64,000 nt of DNA from Novosphingobium pentaromativorans US6-1 (GCF_000767465.1 NZ_CP009292.1:558001-622000); one strand, 5' to 3'. Counted from the stretch's first letter, positions 45,006 through 54,627 are shown. Translations and numbers: made by a program. The notes: generated by a model from the sequence alone, not told the origin.

Positions 45006-45054
45006 GGCCGGCGCGCGCCTTCTTTCCCCCCACCCCTCGGGGCGCGCGCCGGCC
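45006..45054 (+). promoter_or_regulatory. Leader hairpin 2: perfect 14-bp GC-only stem
   Basis: GGCCGGCGCGCGCC (45006-45019) and its exact complement (45041-45054) enclose a 21-base pyrimidine-rich loop. It ends a few bases before the AGGGAG ribosome site of the 135-aa gene. It could stop transcription early or block translation. Confidence 0.65.
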
Positions 45055-45074
45055 ATTTCAGGGAGCACGAAACC

Positions 45075-45482
45075 ATGGCCTTCATCGATTTCACCGATGC
45101 GGCGCCGGAGGCACTGCCGGTTATTCCCGGCAGATCCGCACAGGACGCCCGACGCAACCAGGCAGTCTCCGCACTGTCCGACCTCGAGCAGCGCATCGTC
45201 GAGCTCGCTCGCGCCGACGGCCTGGAGACCCTGCGGCCACAGCGCAAGCGGTCCTGGCTGGGCCGGCTGATCCTGGGTCCGCAACCGATCTCGCCCGAGC
45301 TTGCGAACGAGCAGCTCGAAGCTCTGCGAAGGCTGGCCGTGCAGGCCTGGCACAAGGGCTACACCCTCCCGGTCTCAGCCGTGCGGGAAGCGCAGGCCGC
45401 CGGATATAGCGAGGCACAGGTCGGCGCCGTCATCGATACCATCGGGCGCATGCGTGCGCCATTCCGGAGGCTTGCCGCGTGA
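45075..45482 (+). CDS. Hypothetical protein, first gene of RND operon
   Basis: A 135-aa soluble-looking protein, no signal peptide or membrane segment. A helical middle (ALSDLEQRIVELARADGLETL) is followed by a basic stretch (RPQRKRSWLGRLILG) and a second helical half (ELANEQLEALRRLAVQAWHKGYTLP). It starts at ATG 45075 after AGGGAG and its stop overlaps the GTG of the adaptor gene, so translation is coupled. I do not recognise the family. It may be a regulator or accessory of the pump. Confidence 0.72.
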   Translation: MAFIDFTDAAPEALPVIPGRSAQDARRNQAVSALSDLEQRIVELARADGLETLRPQRKRSWLGRLILGPQPISPELANEQLEALRRLAVQAWHKGYTLPVSAVREAQAAGYSEAQVGAVIDTIGRMRAPFRRLAA

Positions 45483-46753
45483 ATTTTCCTGCAAAGATCG
45501 ACATCCCCGATCGGACCTTCAGGCAGGCAAGTGAAAGCCCCGAACGGCCGCGCAAGCGGCGGTTTGCAGCCATTGCCGGGATCCTCGTGCTGGTCGGCGC
45601 CGGAACGGCCTGGAGCCTGCTTCACGACACCACGGCCGAGGCGGTGGCGATGCCCGTTCCCCAGGTTCAGGCCGCCAACCCGCTGGTGCGCGAGGTGACC
45701 CAGTGGGACGACTACGTCGGCCGCTTCGCGCCGAGCCAGTCGGTCGAAGTGCGCCCTCGCGTTTCGGGGGCGATTACCCGGATCCACTTCAAGGACGGCG
45801 AATTCGTTCGCCAGGGCCAGCCGCTGTTCACGGTCGATCAGCGGCCCTACCGCGCAGCCCTTGCCGAAGCGCAGGCAGACGTCGCCGCCGCACGCAGCGC
45901 CCTGGCACTCGCCCGCTCGGACTATGACCGCGTGGCCGGGCTCTCCGGCGACGAGGCCATGGCCGCCAGCGAAGTCGACCAGCTTCGCACCCGCATGCAT
46001 TCTGCCCAGGCCGCACTCGCCGCTGCCCAGGCCCGCGCAAGGCAACGCGCCCTCGACGTCGAGTTCACGACCGTGCGCGCCCCGATTTCCGGCCGGATCT
46101 CGGACCGGCGCGTGGATGTCGGCAATCTCGTCTCGGGAGACAACAACGCCAATGCGACTTTGCTGACCACGATCAACGCCGTCGATCCGATCTACTTCAC
46201 GTTCGATGCTTCCGAAGCCTTGTTCCTCAAGGCCCGGCGCGAGCAGGAACAGGGGCATGCACCGGCGCGGGTTCAGGTGCGCCTGCAGGACGAGGCCGAT
46301 TACAAGTGGAACGGCCGCCTAGACTTCACCGACAACGGTCTCGATCCGCGTTCGGGCACGATCCGCGTGCGCGCCGTGCTCGACAATCCCGAGGGCTTCC
46401 TGACCCCGGGCATGTTCGGCAACATGCGACTTGCGGAAGGCGCCAAGGCCAAGGCCCTGCTGGTCCCCGACGATGCCGTGCAGTCCGACCAGGCGCGCAA
46501 GGTGGTGCTGACCGTCGGCCAGGACGGCACCGTTGCGGCCAAGCCGGTCGAACTCGGGCCGCTGGTCGACGGCCTGCGGGTCATCCGCTCCGGTCTCTCG
46601 AAAGAGGACCGGGTGGTGATCTCGAACTACCAGGCCGCCGTCACCGGCGCCAAGGTCGAGACCCGCAGGGGCATGATCGCTGCGGATACGCACACGATCA
46701 CCGCACCGGGCGCATCGGTACCGATGGCCTCGCAGGCGACTCTCAACAACTGA
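45479..46753 (+). CDS. RND efflux periplasmic adaptor (membrane fusion protein)
   Basis: A 424-aa adaptor linking inner-membrane pump and outer-membrane channel. One N-terminal membrane helix (FAAIAGILVLVGAGTAWSLL) anchors it. The lipoyl-like part (VEVRPRVSGAITRIHFKDGEFVRQGQPLF) flanks a coiled-coil hairpin (AALAEAQADVAAARSALALARSDYDRV). The beta-barrel part begins about residue 200. Start is GTG 45479, overlapping the previous stop. Confidence 0.93.
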   Translation: MNFPAKIDIPDRTFRQASESPERPRKRRFAAIAGILVLVGAGTAWSLLHDTTAEAVAMPVPQVQAANPLVREVTQWDDYVGRFAPSQSVEVRPRVSGAITRIHFKDGEFVRQGQPLFTVDQRPYRAALAEAQADVAAARSALALARSDYDRVAGLSGDEAMAASEVDQLRTRMHSAQAALAAAQARARQRALDVEFTTVRAPISGRISDRRVDVGNLVSGDNNANATLLTTINAVDPIYFTFDASEALFLKARREQEQGHAPARVQVRLQDEADYKWNGRLDFTDNGLDPRSGTIRVRAVLDNPEGFLTPGMFGNMRLAEGAKAKALLVPDDAVQSDQARKVVLTVGQDGTVAAKPVELGPLVDGLRVIRSGLSKEDRVVISNYQAAVTGAKVETRRGMIAADTHTITAPGASVPMASQATLNN

Positions 46754-46815
46754 TCCACCCGTAACGGGGACGCGTTCGCGATTGGCGCGCGTCCCCATCG
46801 CAGGGGCACATTATC

Positions 46816-49800
46816 ATGCGATTTTCCCGGTTCTTCATCGACCGGCCGATTTTCGCAGGCGTCATCGCGGTGATCATCACCGTGGTGGGAGCGCTTGCGT
46901 TCATCGGCCTTCCCGTCACCCAGTATCCCGACATCGTCCCGCCTACGGTCACCGTAAGCGCCCAATATCCGGGCGCCTCCGCCGAGACCGTCGCGGACAC
47001 CGTTGCCGCGCCGATCGAGCAGGAGATCAACGGCGTCGACGACATGCTCTACATGGACTCGCAGTCGACGGGCGACGGCAAGGTGACAATCACCGTCACC
47101 TTCAAGATCGGCACGGATCTCGATGCCGCGCAGGTGCTGGTGCAGAACCGGGTCGCCGTGGCGACACCGCGCCTGCCGCAGGAAGTGCAGCAGCTCGGCG
47201 TCGTCACCCGCAAGTCCTCGCCCGACTTCCTGATGGTGGTGAACCTGCAGTCGCCCAACGGTACGTTCGATCGCGACTACCTTTCGAACTATGCGCTGAC
47301 CCAGGTGAAGGACAAGCTAGCCCGCATCGACGGCGTGGGCGACGTGCGCCTGTTCGGCGCGCGCGACTATGGCATGCGCATCTGGATCGATCCGGGCAAG
47401 GCGGCCGCGCTGGACCTGACCGCCGGCGAGATCGTCTCGGCCCTGCGCGCGCAGAACGTACAGGTTTCATCCGGCGCGCTGGGCCAGCCGCCTTTCGATA
47501 CCGGAAACGCCTACCAGATCGGCGTGGAACTGCAGGGCCGCCTCAAGACGCCCGAACAGTTCGGCGATGTGATCGTGCGCACCGATGCGGACGGCCGGCA
47601 GGTACGCGTGCGCGACGTGGCCCGGGTTGAACTGGGCGCGCAGGACTACACGACCAACACCTATCTTTCGGGCAAACCGACCGTGGTCATCGCGGTGATG
47701 CAGCGCCCCGGATCCAACGCCCTCGATGCCGCGCAGGCGGTTCGTGCGCAGATGGACGAACTGTCGCAGTCCTTCCCGCAAGGCCTCGAATATTCGGTGA
47801 TCTACAATCCCACCGAATTCATCGGACAGTCGATCGACGCGGTCTATCACACCCTCCTCGAAGCCGTGGTGCTGGTCGTCCTCGTCATCCTCGTCTTCCT
47901 GCAGAACTGGCGCGCAGCGATCATCCCGATCGTGGCGATCCCGGTTTCGCTGATCGGCACCGCCGTCATGCTCGCGGCCGTCGGCTATTCGCTCAACAAT
48001 CTCTCGCTTTTCGGCATGGTGCTGGCAATCGGCATCGTGGTCGACGACGCCATCGTCGTGGTCGAGAATGTCGAGCGCTACATCGAGGAAGGCATGCGCC
48101 CGATCGAGGCCGCAAGGCGCTCGATGGACGAAGTTTCCGGCGCGCTTGTCGCCATCGTCCTGGTGCTCTGCGCGGTCTTCGTGCCCACCCTGTTCATCTC
48201 CGGAATCTCGGGTGCGTTCTACAAGCAGTTTGCCGTTACGATTTCCACTGCGACGGCCATCTCTTTGCTGATCTCGCTCACGCTGTCTCCGGCGCTGGCG
48301 GCGATCCTGCTGCGTGAACGCCATCCCCTTCCCGCCGATGCACCGCGCTGGAGGCGTTTGCTCCAGTCGGCCGCGGACCGTTTCAATCACGGGTTCGAAC
48401 GGATGAGTGCGGCTTATGCCGGGCTTACGCTGCGCCTCGTGAGGAAGCCGCTGCGCATGATGGTGACCTACGGCGCGCTCATCGCGGCGACTGTCGGCCT
48501 GTTCTGGGCAACACCGACCGGCTTCGTGCCACAGCAGGACCAGGGCTACTTCATGGCCGCCATCTTCCTGCCGCCCGGCTCATCGCTGTCGCGCACCGAC
48601 GAGGCGACGCAGGAAGTCGCCAAGCGCATCCTTCCGGTGAAGGGCCTGCGCGGCGCGGTGATGTTCGCCGGCTTCCACGGCCCGTCACGCACCGCGGCCC
48701 CCGATGCCGCCGCCATCTACTTCCCGTTCAAGAGCTTCGAGGAACGCAAGAAGCTGGGCGTCACCTATGAAAGCATCATGGAACAGGCGCAGGCCGCGAT
48801 GAAAGGCTTCGACAAGGCGCAGGTCCTCCTCCTGCCCCCGCCGACCATCAACGGCATCGTCCCTCCCGGCGGCTATCGCATGATCGTGGAGGACAAGGAC
48901 GGACGCGGCTATGCCGAGCTTGCCAAGGCCGCAGGCGCGATGATCGCCCAGGCGAACCAGACGCCCGAGCTGAAGCAGGTCTATACCCTCTTCAACCTCA
49001 ACACGCCGCGCGTCTATGCCGATATCGACCGTCGCAAGGCAGACATGCTGGGCGTCCCGCCAGAGCGCGTGTTCGAAGCCCTGCAGGTCTATCTCGGTTC
49101 CGCCTTCGTCAACGACTTCAACCTGCTGGGCCGCACCTTTCGCGTCACTGCACAGGCAGATTCCCCCTACCGCGGCTCGACGGCGGACATCGCCAACCTC
49201 AAGACCCGCTCGAATTCGGGCGCAATGGTCCCGATCGGTTCGGTGGCGACCTTCGAGGACAAGACCGGCCCCTACCGTGTCGTGCGCTACAACCTGCAAC
49301 GCGCCGTCGAGGTCGATGGCAGCGTCGCGCCTGGCTATTCGACCGGACAGGCGCTGACAACGATGGAGCGCATCGCCGACGATACGCTGCCTGCAGGCTA
49401 CGGCCACGAATGGACCGGAATTGCCTTCCAGCAGACCACTGCCGGCAATACCGCGGGCGTCGTCTTCGGAATGGCAGTGCTGTTCGTGTTCCTCGTGCTT
49501 GCAGCGCAGTACGAAAGCCTGACACTGCCGCTGGCGATCATCCTGATCGTGCCGATGTGCCTCTTCGCGGCGATGCTGGGTGTCGACATCCGCGGCATGG
49601 ACAACAATATCCTAACCCAGATCGGCCTCGTGGTGCTGATCGCGCTAGCGGCCAAGAACGCGATCCTCGTGGTCGAATTCGCCAAGCAGGCCGAGGACGA
49701 ACAGGGCATGTCACCGGTCGAAGCCGCAGTCTTTGCCGCACGTACCCGTTTGCGCCCGATCCTGATGACCAGCTTCGCCTTCATCCTGGGCGCAGTTCCG

Positions 49801-50004
49801 CTGGTGATCGCACAAGGAGCCGGCGCAGAGTTGCGCCAGGCGCTGGGCACGGCCGTGTTCTTCGGCATGGTCGGCGTCACCGGGTTCGGCCTGCTGTTCA
49901 CCCCGACCTTCTATGTTGTGTGCCGCGCGCTGGGTGAGCGCCTGCGCCGCCGTCCTTCGGCCGGACCGCACGGGAACGATCCCCTGCCCGCCCCGGCCGA
50001 GTGA
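46816..50004 (+). CDS. RND multidrug efflux pump (HAE1/AcrB family)
   Basis: A 1062-aa inner-membrane proton-drug antiporter of normal length with twelve membrane helices and two large periplasmic loops. MRFSRFFIDRPIFAGVIAVIITVVGALAFIGLPVTQYPDIVPP is the standard N-terminus. The paired Asp of helix 4 are present (GIVVDDAIVVVENVERYIEEG). It is 62 bases after the adaptor gene, with the outer-membrane factor gene overlapping its end region. Drug range cannot be predicted. Confidence 0.95.
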   Translation: MRFSRFFIDRPIFAGVIAVIITVVGALAFIGLPVTQYPDIVPPTVTVSAQYPGASAETVADTVAAPIEQEINGVDDMLYMDSQSTGDGKVTITVTFKIGTDLDAAQVLVQNRVAVATPRLPQEVQQLGVVTRKSSPDFLMVVNLQSPNGTFDRDYLSNYALTQVKDKLARIDGVGDVRLFGARDYGMRIWIDPGKAAALDLTAGEIVSALRAQNVQVSSGALGQPPFDTGNAYQIGVELQGRLKTPEQFGDVIVRTDADGRQVRVRDVARVELGAQDYTTNTYLSGKPTVVIAVMQRPGSNALDAAQAVRAQMDELSQSFPQGLEYSVIYNPTEFIGQSIDAVYHTLLEAVVLVVLVILVFLQNWRAAIIPIVAIPVSLIGTAVMLAAVGYSLNNLSLFGMVLAIGIVVDDAIVVVENVERYIEEGMRPIEAARRSMDEVSGALVAIVLVLCAVFVPTLFISGISGAFYKQFAVTISTATAISLLISLTLSPALAAILLRERHPLPADAPRWRRLLQSAADRFNHGFERMSAAYAGLTLRLVRKPLRMMVTYGALIAATVGLFWATPTGFVPQQDQGYFMAAIFLPPGSSLSRTDEATQEVAKRILPVKGLRGAVMFAGFHGPSRTAAPDAAAIYFPFKSFEERKKLGVTYESIMEQAQAAMKGFDKAQVLLLPPPTINGIVPPGGYRMIVEDKDGRGYAELAKAAGAMIAQANQTPELKQVYTLFNLNTPRVYADIDRRKADMLGVPPERVFEALQVYLGSAFVNDFNLLGRTFRVTAQADSPYRGSTADIANLKTRSNSGAMVPIGSVATFEDKTGPYRVVRYNLQRAVEVDGSVAPGYSTGQALTTMERIADDTLPAGYGHEWTGIAFQQTTAGNTAGVVFGMAVLFVFLVLAAQYESLTLPLAIILIVPMCLFAAMLGVDIRGMDNNILTQIGLVVLIALAAKNAILVVEFAKQAEDEQGMSPVEAAVFAARTRLRPILMTSFAFILGAVPLVIAQGAGAELRQALGTAVFFGMVGVTGFGLLFTPTFYVVCRALGERLRRRPSAGPHGNDPLPAPAE

Positions 50005-50018
50005 AAGGAGTTACCCTG

Positions 50019-51467
50019 ATGAAAACACGCAGTCTCCTTGCCGCACTGCTTGCCGCGACCAGCCTTGCTGCCTGTGCCGCCGGACCCGACTATGTCGCGC
50101 CCACACCTCCACCGCGCGGCGATGCCGCATTCATCGGCGCTCGATCGTCCGCGGTGTCGACAGCTGCGGTACAGCCTGGCTGGTGGCGGCTCTACGACGA
50201 TCCGGTGCTCGATGCCCTGGTGCTGGACGCACTGGCGGCGAATACGGATATCCGCGTTGCCGTGGCGCGGATCGAACGGGCACGGGCCAGCCTGCGCGGA
50301 TCGCGTTCGGAGACCTTGCCGCAAACGGCTTTCGAAGGGTCCGGGACTTACGGGCGCGCTTCGCAGGCACGGACCCTGCCCGGCGCGGACCGGGAGGGCC
50401 GCACCGTCGATGCCGGCCTTTCCGTCTCCTATGAGCTGGACCTGTTCGGCCGGGTCTCGCGAGGGGTCGAAGCATCGCGGGCCGACCTGAGCGCCGCGCA
50501 GGAGGACGCCGATGCGGTCCGGGTCACGGTCGTGGCCGATACCGTTCGCGCCTATGTCGATGCCGCCAGCTATGCAGAGCAGCTGGCCGTCGCGCAGCGC
50601 ACGGTCGACCTGCTCGACCGCTCCGTGCGGATCACCGGGGCGCGTTTTGAGCGCGGGCTCAACCAGAAGCTGGACGTCATCCGCGTCACGCAGCTGCGCG
50701 ACGAACAGGCCGCGACCATCCCAGCGTTGCAGGCCCAGCGCGACGGCGCGCTTTTCCGTCTCGCCACCCTCACCGGCAAGACCCCGCAGGACCTGCCGGA
50801 GGCGGCGCGCGAACGCACCAAGACGCCCGATGTCCGACAGCCTATCCCGGTCGGCGATGGCCGGGCCCTGCTCGCCCGACGTCCCGACGTCAGGGCGGCA
50901 GAGCGCCGTCTCGCTGCCGACACCGCGCGCATCGGCGTCGCGACAGCCGATCTCTACCCGCGCATCACGCTGGGTGGATCGGTCGGCACCACTGCCGTAG
51001 GTGCGACCGACATCTTCGCGGGAGGACCTCTGCGCTGGCTGCTGGGACCGCTGATCTCCTGGGCCTTCCCCAACCAGGAAGCGATCCGCGCCCGGATTGG
51101 CGAAGCGAAGGCCGATACCAAGGCAGACCTTGCCGCCTTCGACGGTAGCGTCCTGCGGGCCCTGGAAGAAACCGAGACGGCGCTCTCCGCCTACCGCAAT
51201 GCCCTGCTGCGCAAGGAACAACTGGCATCGGCCCGGGAAGCCGCGGACCGCGCCGCGCAAGTGAGCATCGCGCGTCAAAGCCGCGGCCAGATCGACGCCC
51301 TCGACGTCCTCGATGCGCAGCGCACCCTCGCCCGGTCCGAAGCCGCCTATGCACAGGCCTCTCAAGGCGTGGCCCAGGCGCAGGTAGACCTTTTCCGCGC
51401 GCTGGGCGGTACCTGGCAAGGCAAGGCCAACGACCCTGCCGCAACCGACTTAGGCGATGCCGCCTAG
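50019..51467 (+). CDS. Outer-membrane efflux lipoprotein (NodT/OprM family)
   Basis: A 482-aa channel of the TolC class. MKTRSLLAALLAATSLAACAAGPDY carries a lipobox (LAAC), so the mature N-terminal Cys would be lipidated. Two repeats of coiled-coil alpha-barrel and beta segments follow, with ASWWRLYDDPVLDALV-like signature near the start. ATG 50019 follows AAAGGAG; the frame upstream reaches the pump stop. Completes the tripartite efflux system. Confidence 0.93.
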   Translation: MKTRSLLAALLAATSLAACAAGPDYVAPTPPPRGDAAFIGARSSAVSTAAVQPGWWRLYDDPVLDALVLDALAANTDIRVAVARIERARASLRGSRSETLPQTAFEGSGTYGRASQARTLPGADREGRTVDAGLSVSYELDLFGRVSRGVEASRADLSAAQEDADAVRVTVVADTVRAYVDAASYAEQLAVAQRTVDLLDRSVRITGARFERGLNQKLDVIRVTQLRDEQAATIPALQAQRDGALFRLATLTGKTPQDLPEAARERTKTPDVRQPIPVGDGRALLARRPDVRAAERRLAADTARIGVATADLYPRITLGGSVGTTAVGATDIFAGGPLRWLLGPLISWAFPNQEAIRARIGEAKADTKADLAAFDGSVLRALEETETALSAYRNALLRKEQLASAREAADRAAQVSIARQSRGQIDALDVLDAQRTLARSEAAYAQASQGVAQAQVDLFRALGGTWQGKANDPAATDLGDAA

Positions 51468-51546
51468 AACCGCTTCTTGAGGTCGAGCGTTCCAGCAAGC
51501 CGCCAGTTGGCGATGCACCGGACCTTCTCGGCCCGCGCGCTCGCCT

Positions 51547-52551
51547 TCATGCGACTTGGGAAAGCAGCGCGGCGATTTCTTCCGGATCGCCAAGGGCCAC
51601 GCCGATACGCTGGTGCAGGCTGGTCGGCCGGGCATCGAGGATGGAGGTCGCGCCATCACTCGACCGGCCACCAGCCTGTTCGATCAGCATGCTCATCGGA
51701 TTGGCCTCATAGAGCAGGCGCAGGCGGGCCTTGCCCGGCTGGCGATGATCGGCCGGGTAGAGAAACACCCCGCCCCGCTTGAGAATACGGTGAATGTCCG
51801 CGACCATCGATGCCGTCCAGCGCATGTTGTACTGCCCAGCCAAAGGTCCGGCCTCACAGCCCACGCGGTCGTCGATGTAACGGCGGACTTCGGGCGACCA
51901 CTGCTCGCGCCGGGCCATGTTGATCGCCACTTCCTTCGTACCTGACGGGATCTGCAGCGGCCCGTCGGTCATGCGCCAGGCACCCATTTCACGGTCCAGC
52001 GTGAATTCGTAGACACCATTACCCAAGGTGAGGACCAGCAGCGTCTGCGGCCCATAGATCGCATATCCGGCAGCGACCTGGTGCCGACCGGGCTGCAGGA
52101 AATCTTCCTCGATCACATCGCGGCCCGCCGAGTTCTCCGGCGCGCGCAGAACCGAAAAGATCGTGCCCACCGACAGGTCGACGTCGATGTTGCTGGAGCC
52201 ATCGATCGGATCGAACAGCAGCAGGTATTCGCCCTTGGGAAAGCGGTTGGGAATGGGATGGATCGTTTCCATCTCTTCCGAGGCCATGCCGGCCAGATGC
52301 CCGCCCCATTCATTGGCATCCAGCAGGATCTCGTTGGCGATCACATCGAGCTTCTTCTGCACTTCGCCCTGGATGTTTTCCGAGCCAAGGCTGCCCAGCA
52401 CATCGCCGAGCGCGCCCTTGGAAATGGCATGGGCGATCGTCTTGCAGGCCCGCGCGACCGTTTCGATCAGAAGGCGCAGTTCTGCAGGGCAGGCGCTGTC
52501 CTCGCGGCGCTGTTGCTCGATGAGGAAGCGGGTCAGTGTGATCGGTTGCAT
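51547..52551 (-). CDS. fbp: Fructose-1,6-bisphosphatase, class I
   Basis: A 334-aa gluconeogenic phosphatase making fructose 6-phosphate. The metal and phosphate site [24 protein letters not shown] is exact for class I, preceded by ASEEMETI and followed by [15 protein letters not shown]. The C-terminal [36 protein letters not shown] matches too. ATG 52551 follows GAAGGACAACG. It lies downstream of the shikimate-dehydrogenase-like and LacI genes, opposite the fructose operon. Confidence 0.95.
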   Translation of the reverse strand: MQPITLTRFLIEQQRREDSACPAELRLLIETVARACKTIAHAISKGALGDVLGSLGSENIQGEVQKKLDVIANEILLDANEWGGHLAGMASEEMETIHPIPNRFPKGEYLLLFDPIDGSSNIDVDLSVGTIFSVLRAPENSAGRDVIEEDFLQPGRHQVAAGYAIYGPQTLLVLTLGNGVYEFTLDREMGAWRMTDGPLQIPSGTKEVAINMARREQWSPEVRRYIDDRVGCEAGPLAGQYNMRWTASMVADIHRILKRGGVFLYPADHRQPGKARLRLLYEANPMSMLIEQAGGRSSDGATSILDARPTSLHQRIGVALGDPEEIAALLSQVA

Positions 52552-52621
52552 CGTTGTCCTTCGCCTTGCACGCCCCGGATCGGCGCCAGTCATTGGGTAC
52601 CCAGTAAAAACTGGGGGGCGG

Positions 52622-53479
52622 TTAGGCCTCTCGCAGCTTTTCCGCAACTTCGTCGCCATGGGCGAAAGCGGCGGCCCGCGCCACTGCTTTCGCGTCCGGT
52701 CGCACGCCTGTATAAAGCACGAACTGCTCAATCGCCTGCAGCACGATCACTTCCGCGCCAGAGATCGTCATTTTCCCTGCTGCCTGCGCGGCGCGCATGA
52801 AAGGTGTGTCCGCGGGCTGGGCAACCACGTCGAAGGCGATCTCGCAGGCCTCGATCTGCCCTGCGGGGAAGGCGAGGCGGTCCGCCTCGGCCCCTTCCAT
52901 TCCGAGCGGGGTAACGTTGATGAGCAGCGGCGCGCCTGATGCGGGCATGTCTTCTCGCCAATCGAATCCGTACTGGGCGGCGAGCGCCGGTCCGTTCTGG
53001 CGATTTCGCGCGACGATCGTGCCGCACGAGAAGCCGGAGTCGCGAAGGGCGGCGATCACCGCCTTTGCCATGCCGCCGCTCCCGCGCAGCAGGAACGGCA
53101 TCGCCGGGTCGATCCCGCGACGAGTGAGCAGGTCGCGGACGGCCACGTAGTCGGTATTGTAGCCGGTGAGCACGCCGTCGTCGTTGACGATCGTGTTGAC
53201 GCTGTCGATGGCCCGGGCCGATGCCTCAAGCCCGTCGAGCATCGGGATGACGGCCTCCTTGAACGGCATTGAAACCGCGCAGCCCCGTATCCCCAGTGCC
53301 CGTATGCCGCCGACCGCCGCGGCAATGTCGCTCGTGGAGAAAGACTTGTAGACGCAATCCAGACCGTAATGGCCATAGAGCCAGTTGTGCAGGCGCGACC
53401 CGGCATTGCCCGGTCGTCCCGACAGCGACATGCACAGGCGCGTATCACGGCCGATGCTGGTGCGTTCCAGCAAGCTCAT
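52622..53479 (-). CDS. Shikimate-dehydrogenase-like protein (AroE family)
   Basis: A 285-aa NAD(P)-dependent dehydrogenase of the AroE fold. [11 protein letters not shown] has the catalytic Lys, GYNTDYVAV the catalytic Asp, and INVTPLGME the conserved loop. The N-terminal substrate motif reads [10 protein letters not shown] rather than the usual SxS. The ATG at 53479 overlaps the LacI stop (ATGA), so it is co-translated with a sugar regulator. This suggests a non-aromatic-pathway role. A second family member is at 61360. Confidence 0.88.
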   Translation of the reverse strand: MSLLERTSIGRDTRLCMSLSGRPGNAGSRLHNWLYGHYGLDCVYKSFSTSDIAAAVGGIRALGIRGCAVSMPFKEAVIPMLDGLEASARAIDSVNTIVNDDGVLTGYNTDYVAVRDLLTRRGIDPAMPFLLRGSGGMAKAVIAALRDSGFSCGTIVARNRQNGPALAAQYGFDWREDMPASGAPLLINVTPLGMEGAEADRLAFPAGQIEACEIAFDVVAQPADTPFMRAAQAAGKMTISGAEVIVLQAIEQFVLYTGVRPDAKAVARAAAFAHGDEVAEKLREA

Positions 53480-54486
53480 GCCCCGGCCACACCGCACTCC
53501 GAGCCAGCGCGCAGGCTCGACCCGCGGGCAACCAACCGCCCGCCCAGCACGACCTTGCGCGCGGGAGCATCGGGGTGGTCGAGGCGATCCAGCAGCATGG
53601 TCATGGCCGTGCGTCCGATCTCCTCGACCGGCTGCTCTATCACGCTGATCCCGCCACCGACGAACTCCATCCAGTCGTTGTTGTCGAAACCGGCCAGGGC
53701 AATGTCGCGGGGTACTTCCAGACCAAGATCGCGCAGGGCCCGCAAGACATTCAGCAACATTACGCCGTTGCTGGCAATCAGCGCATCGGGCCGCTTGTTG
53801 GACTCCAGCAAGTCCGCAATCGCCTGTGCCGCTGCTTGCGGTGCATGCGGCACGGCCACGGCATCTGCATCCAGCCCCAGACGCTCAGCCGCCTTGCGGA
53901 AACCTTCCCTTCGCTCAATGCCGGTGGAACTGGATGCACCGAACAGACCTGTAACACGCCGATGTCCCTGCGCATGCACGTGCTCGACAAGAACTTCGGC
54001 CATGCGCGCATTGTCGAGCACGACGCTGTCGAACTCTCCATCGGGTGTCGAGCGGTCGATGAGAACGACTGGGTAATCCAGTTCCGGTTGTCCCGCCGCG
54101 GCGACCCGCTGGCGAGTCGGGGCGAGGATCACACCCGACACGCGCTCCTCGTGCAGGAGGTCGAGATAAGCGGCCTCCTTTTCGGGATCCTCATCGGTAT
54201 TGCAGAGAATCACCCGCAGGCCACGCGCAGCGGCAAGGCTTTCGACGGCGCGCGATACGGCCGTGAAAAACGGGTTGCGGATATCGGCCACGACCAGACC
54301 GATCGTATTGGTATGCTGCGAACGCAGCCGCCGCGCAGCAAGGTTAGGGCGATATCCCGTGGACTTGACCGCGGCGAGCACACGCTCCGACATCTCCGCA
54401 TCGACTGTGCGTCCTGCCAGGACTCGGGATACCGTGGCCGGAGAAACTCCGGCAACTTTTGCCACGTCCTTGATACCTACTGCCAT
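53476..54486 (-). CDS. LacI-family transcriptional regulator (FruR-like)
   Basis: A 336-aa repressor. IKDVAKVAGVSPATVSRVLAGRTVDAEMSERVLAAVKSTGYRPNLAARRLRSQ is the LacI DNA-binding domain with hinge helix, followed by a periplasmic-binding-like effector domain. A palindromic operator overlaps its own start codon and another lies 99 bases away before the fructose operon, so it probably controls both directions in response to fructose 1-phosphate. Confidence 0.93.
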   Translation of the reverse strand: MAVGIKDVAKVAGVSPATVSRVLAGRTVDAEMSERVLAAVKSTGYRPNLAARRLRSQHTNTIGLVVADIRNPFFTAVSRAVESLAAARGLRVILCNTDEDPEKEAAYLDLLHEERVSGVILAPTRQRVAAAGQPELDYPVVLIDRSTPDGEFDSVVLDNARMAEVLVEHVHAQGHRRVTGLFGASSSTGIERREGFRKAAERLGLDADAVAVPHAPQAAAQAIADLLESNKRPDALIASNGVMLLNVLRALRDLGLEVPRDIALAGFDNNDWMEFVGGGISVIEQPVEEIGRTAMTMLLDRLDHPDAPARKVVLGGRLVARGSSLRAGSECGVAGA

Positions 54487-54503
54487 GAGAAATCGTTCTC
54501 TTA
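54486..54503. promoter_or_regulatory. LacI-type operator 1
   Basis: TGAGAAATCGTTCTCTTA, a degenerate copy of operator 2, overlapping the first base of the lacI-family start codon. Confidence 0.65.
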
Positions 54504-54584
54504 TAATTACGGCAATCGCCCTCTCAACTGGTAAGACTATGCCTCATTCTGGCTGAAAATCGCAACCCCTCTTGACAAATTCTA

Positions 54585-54602
54585 TGAGAAATCGTTTTCT
54601 CA
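54585..54602. promoter_or_regulatory. LacI-type operator 2
   Basis: TGAGAAATCGTTTTCTCA is an 18-bp palindrome (TGAGAAAnCGnTTTCTCA) with the central CG of LacI-family sites. It lies just after a TTGACA box (54572-54577) and overlaps the expected -10 region, so a bound repressor would block transcription of the fructose operon. Confidence 0.8.
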
Positions 54603-54627
54603 ATGCAGCAAGAGGAGAGGAACCATC

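Noticed and set aside
49911-51419. A 502-codon minus-strand frame over the efflux lipoprotein gene
   Set aside because: Antisense shadow with low-complexity composition; the lipoprotein has a lipobox, good ribosome site and family motifs.
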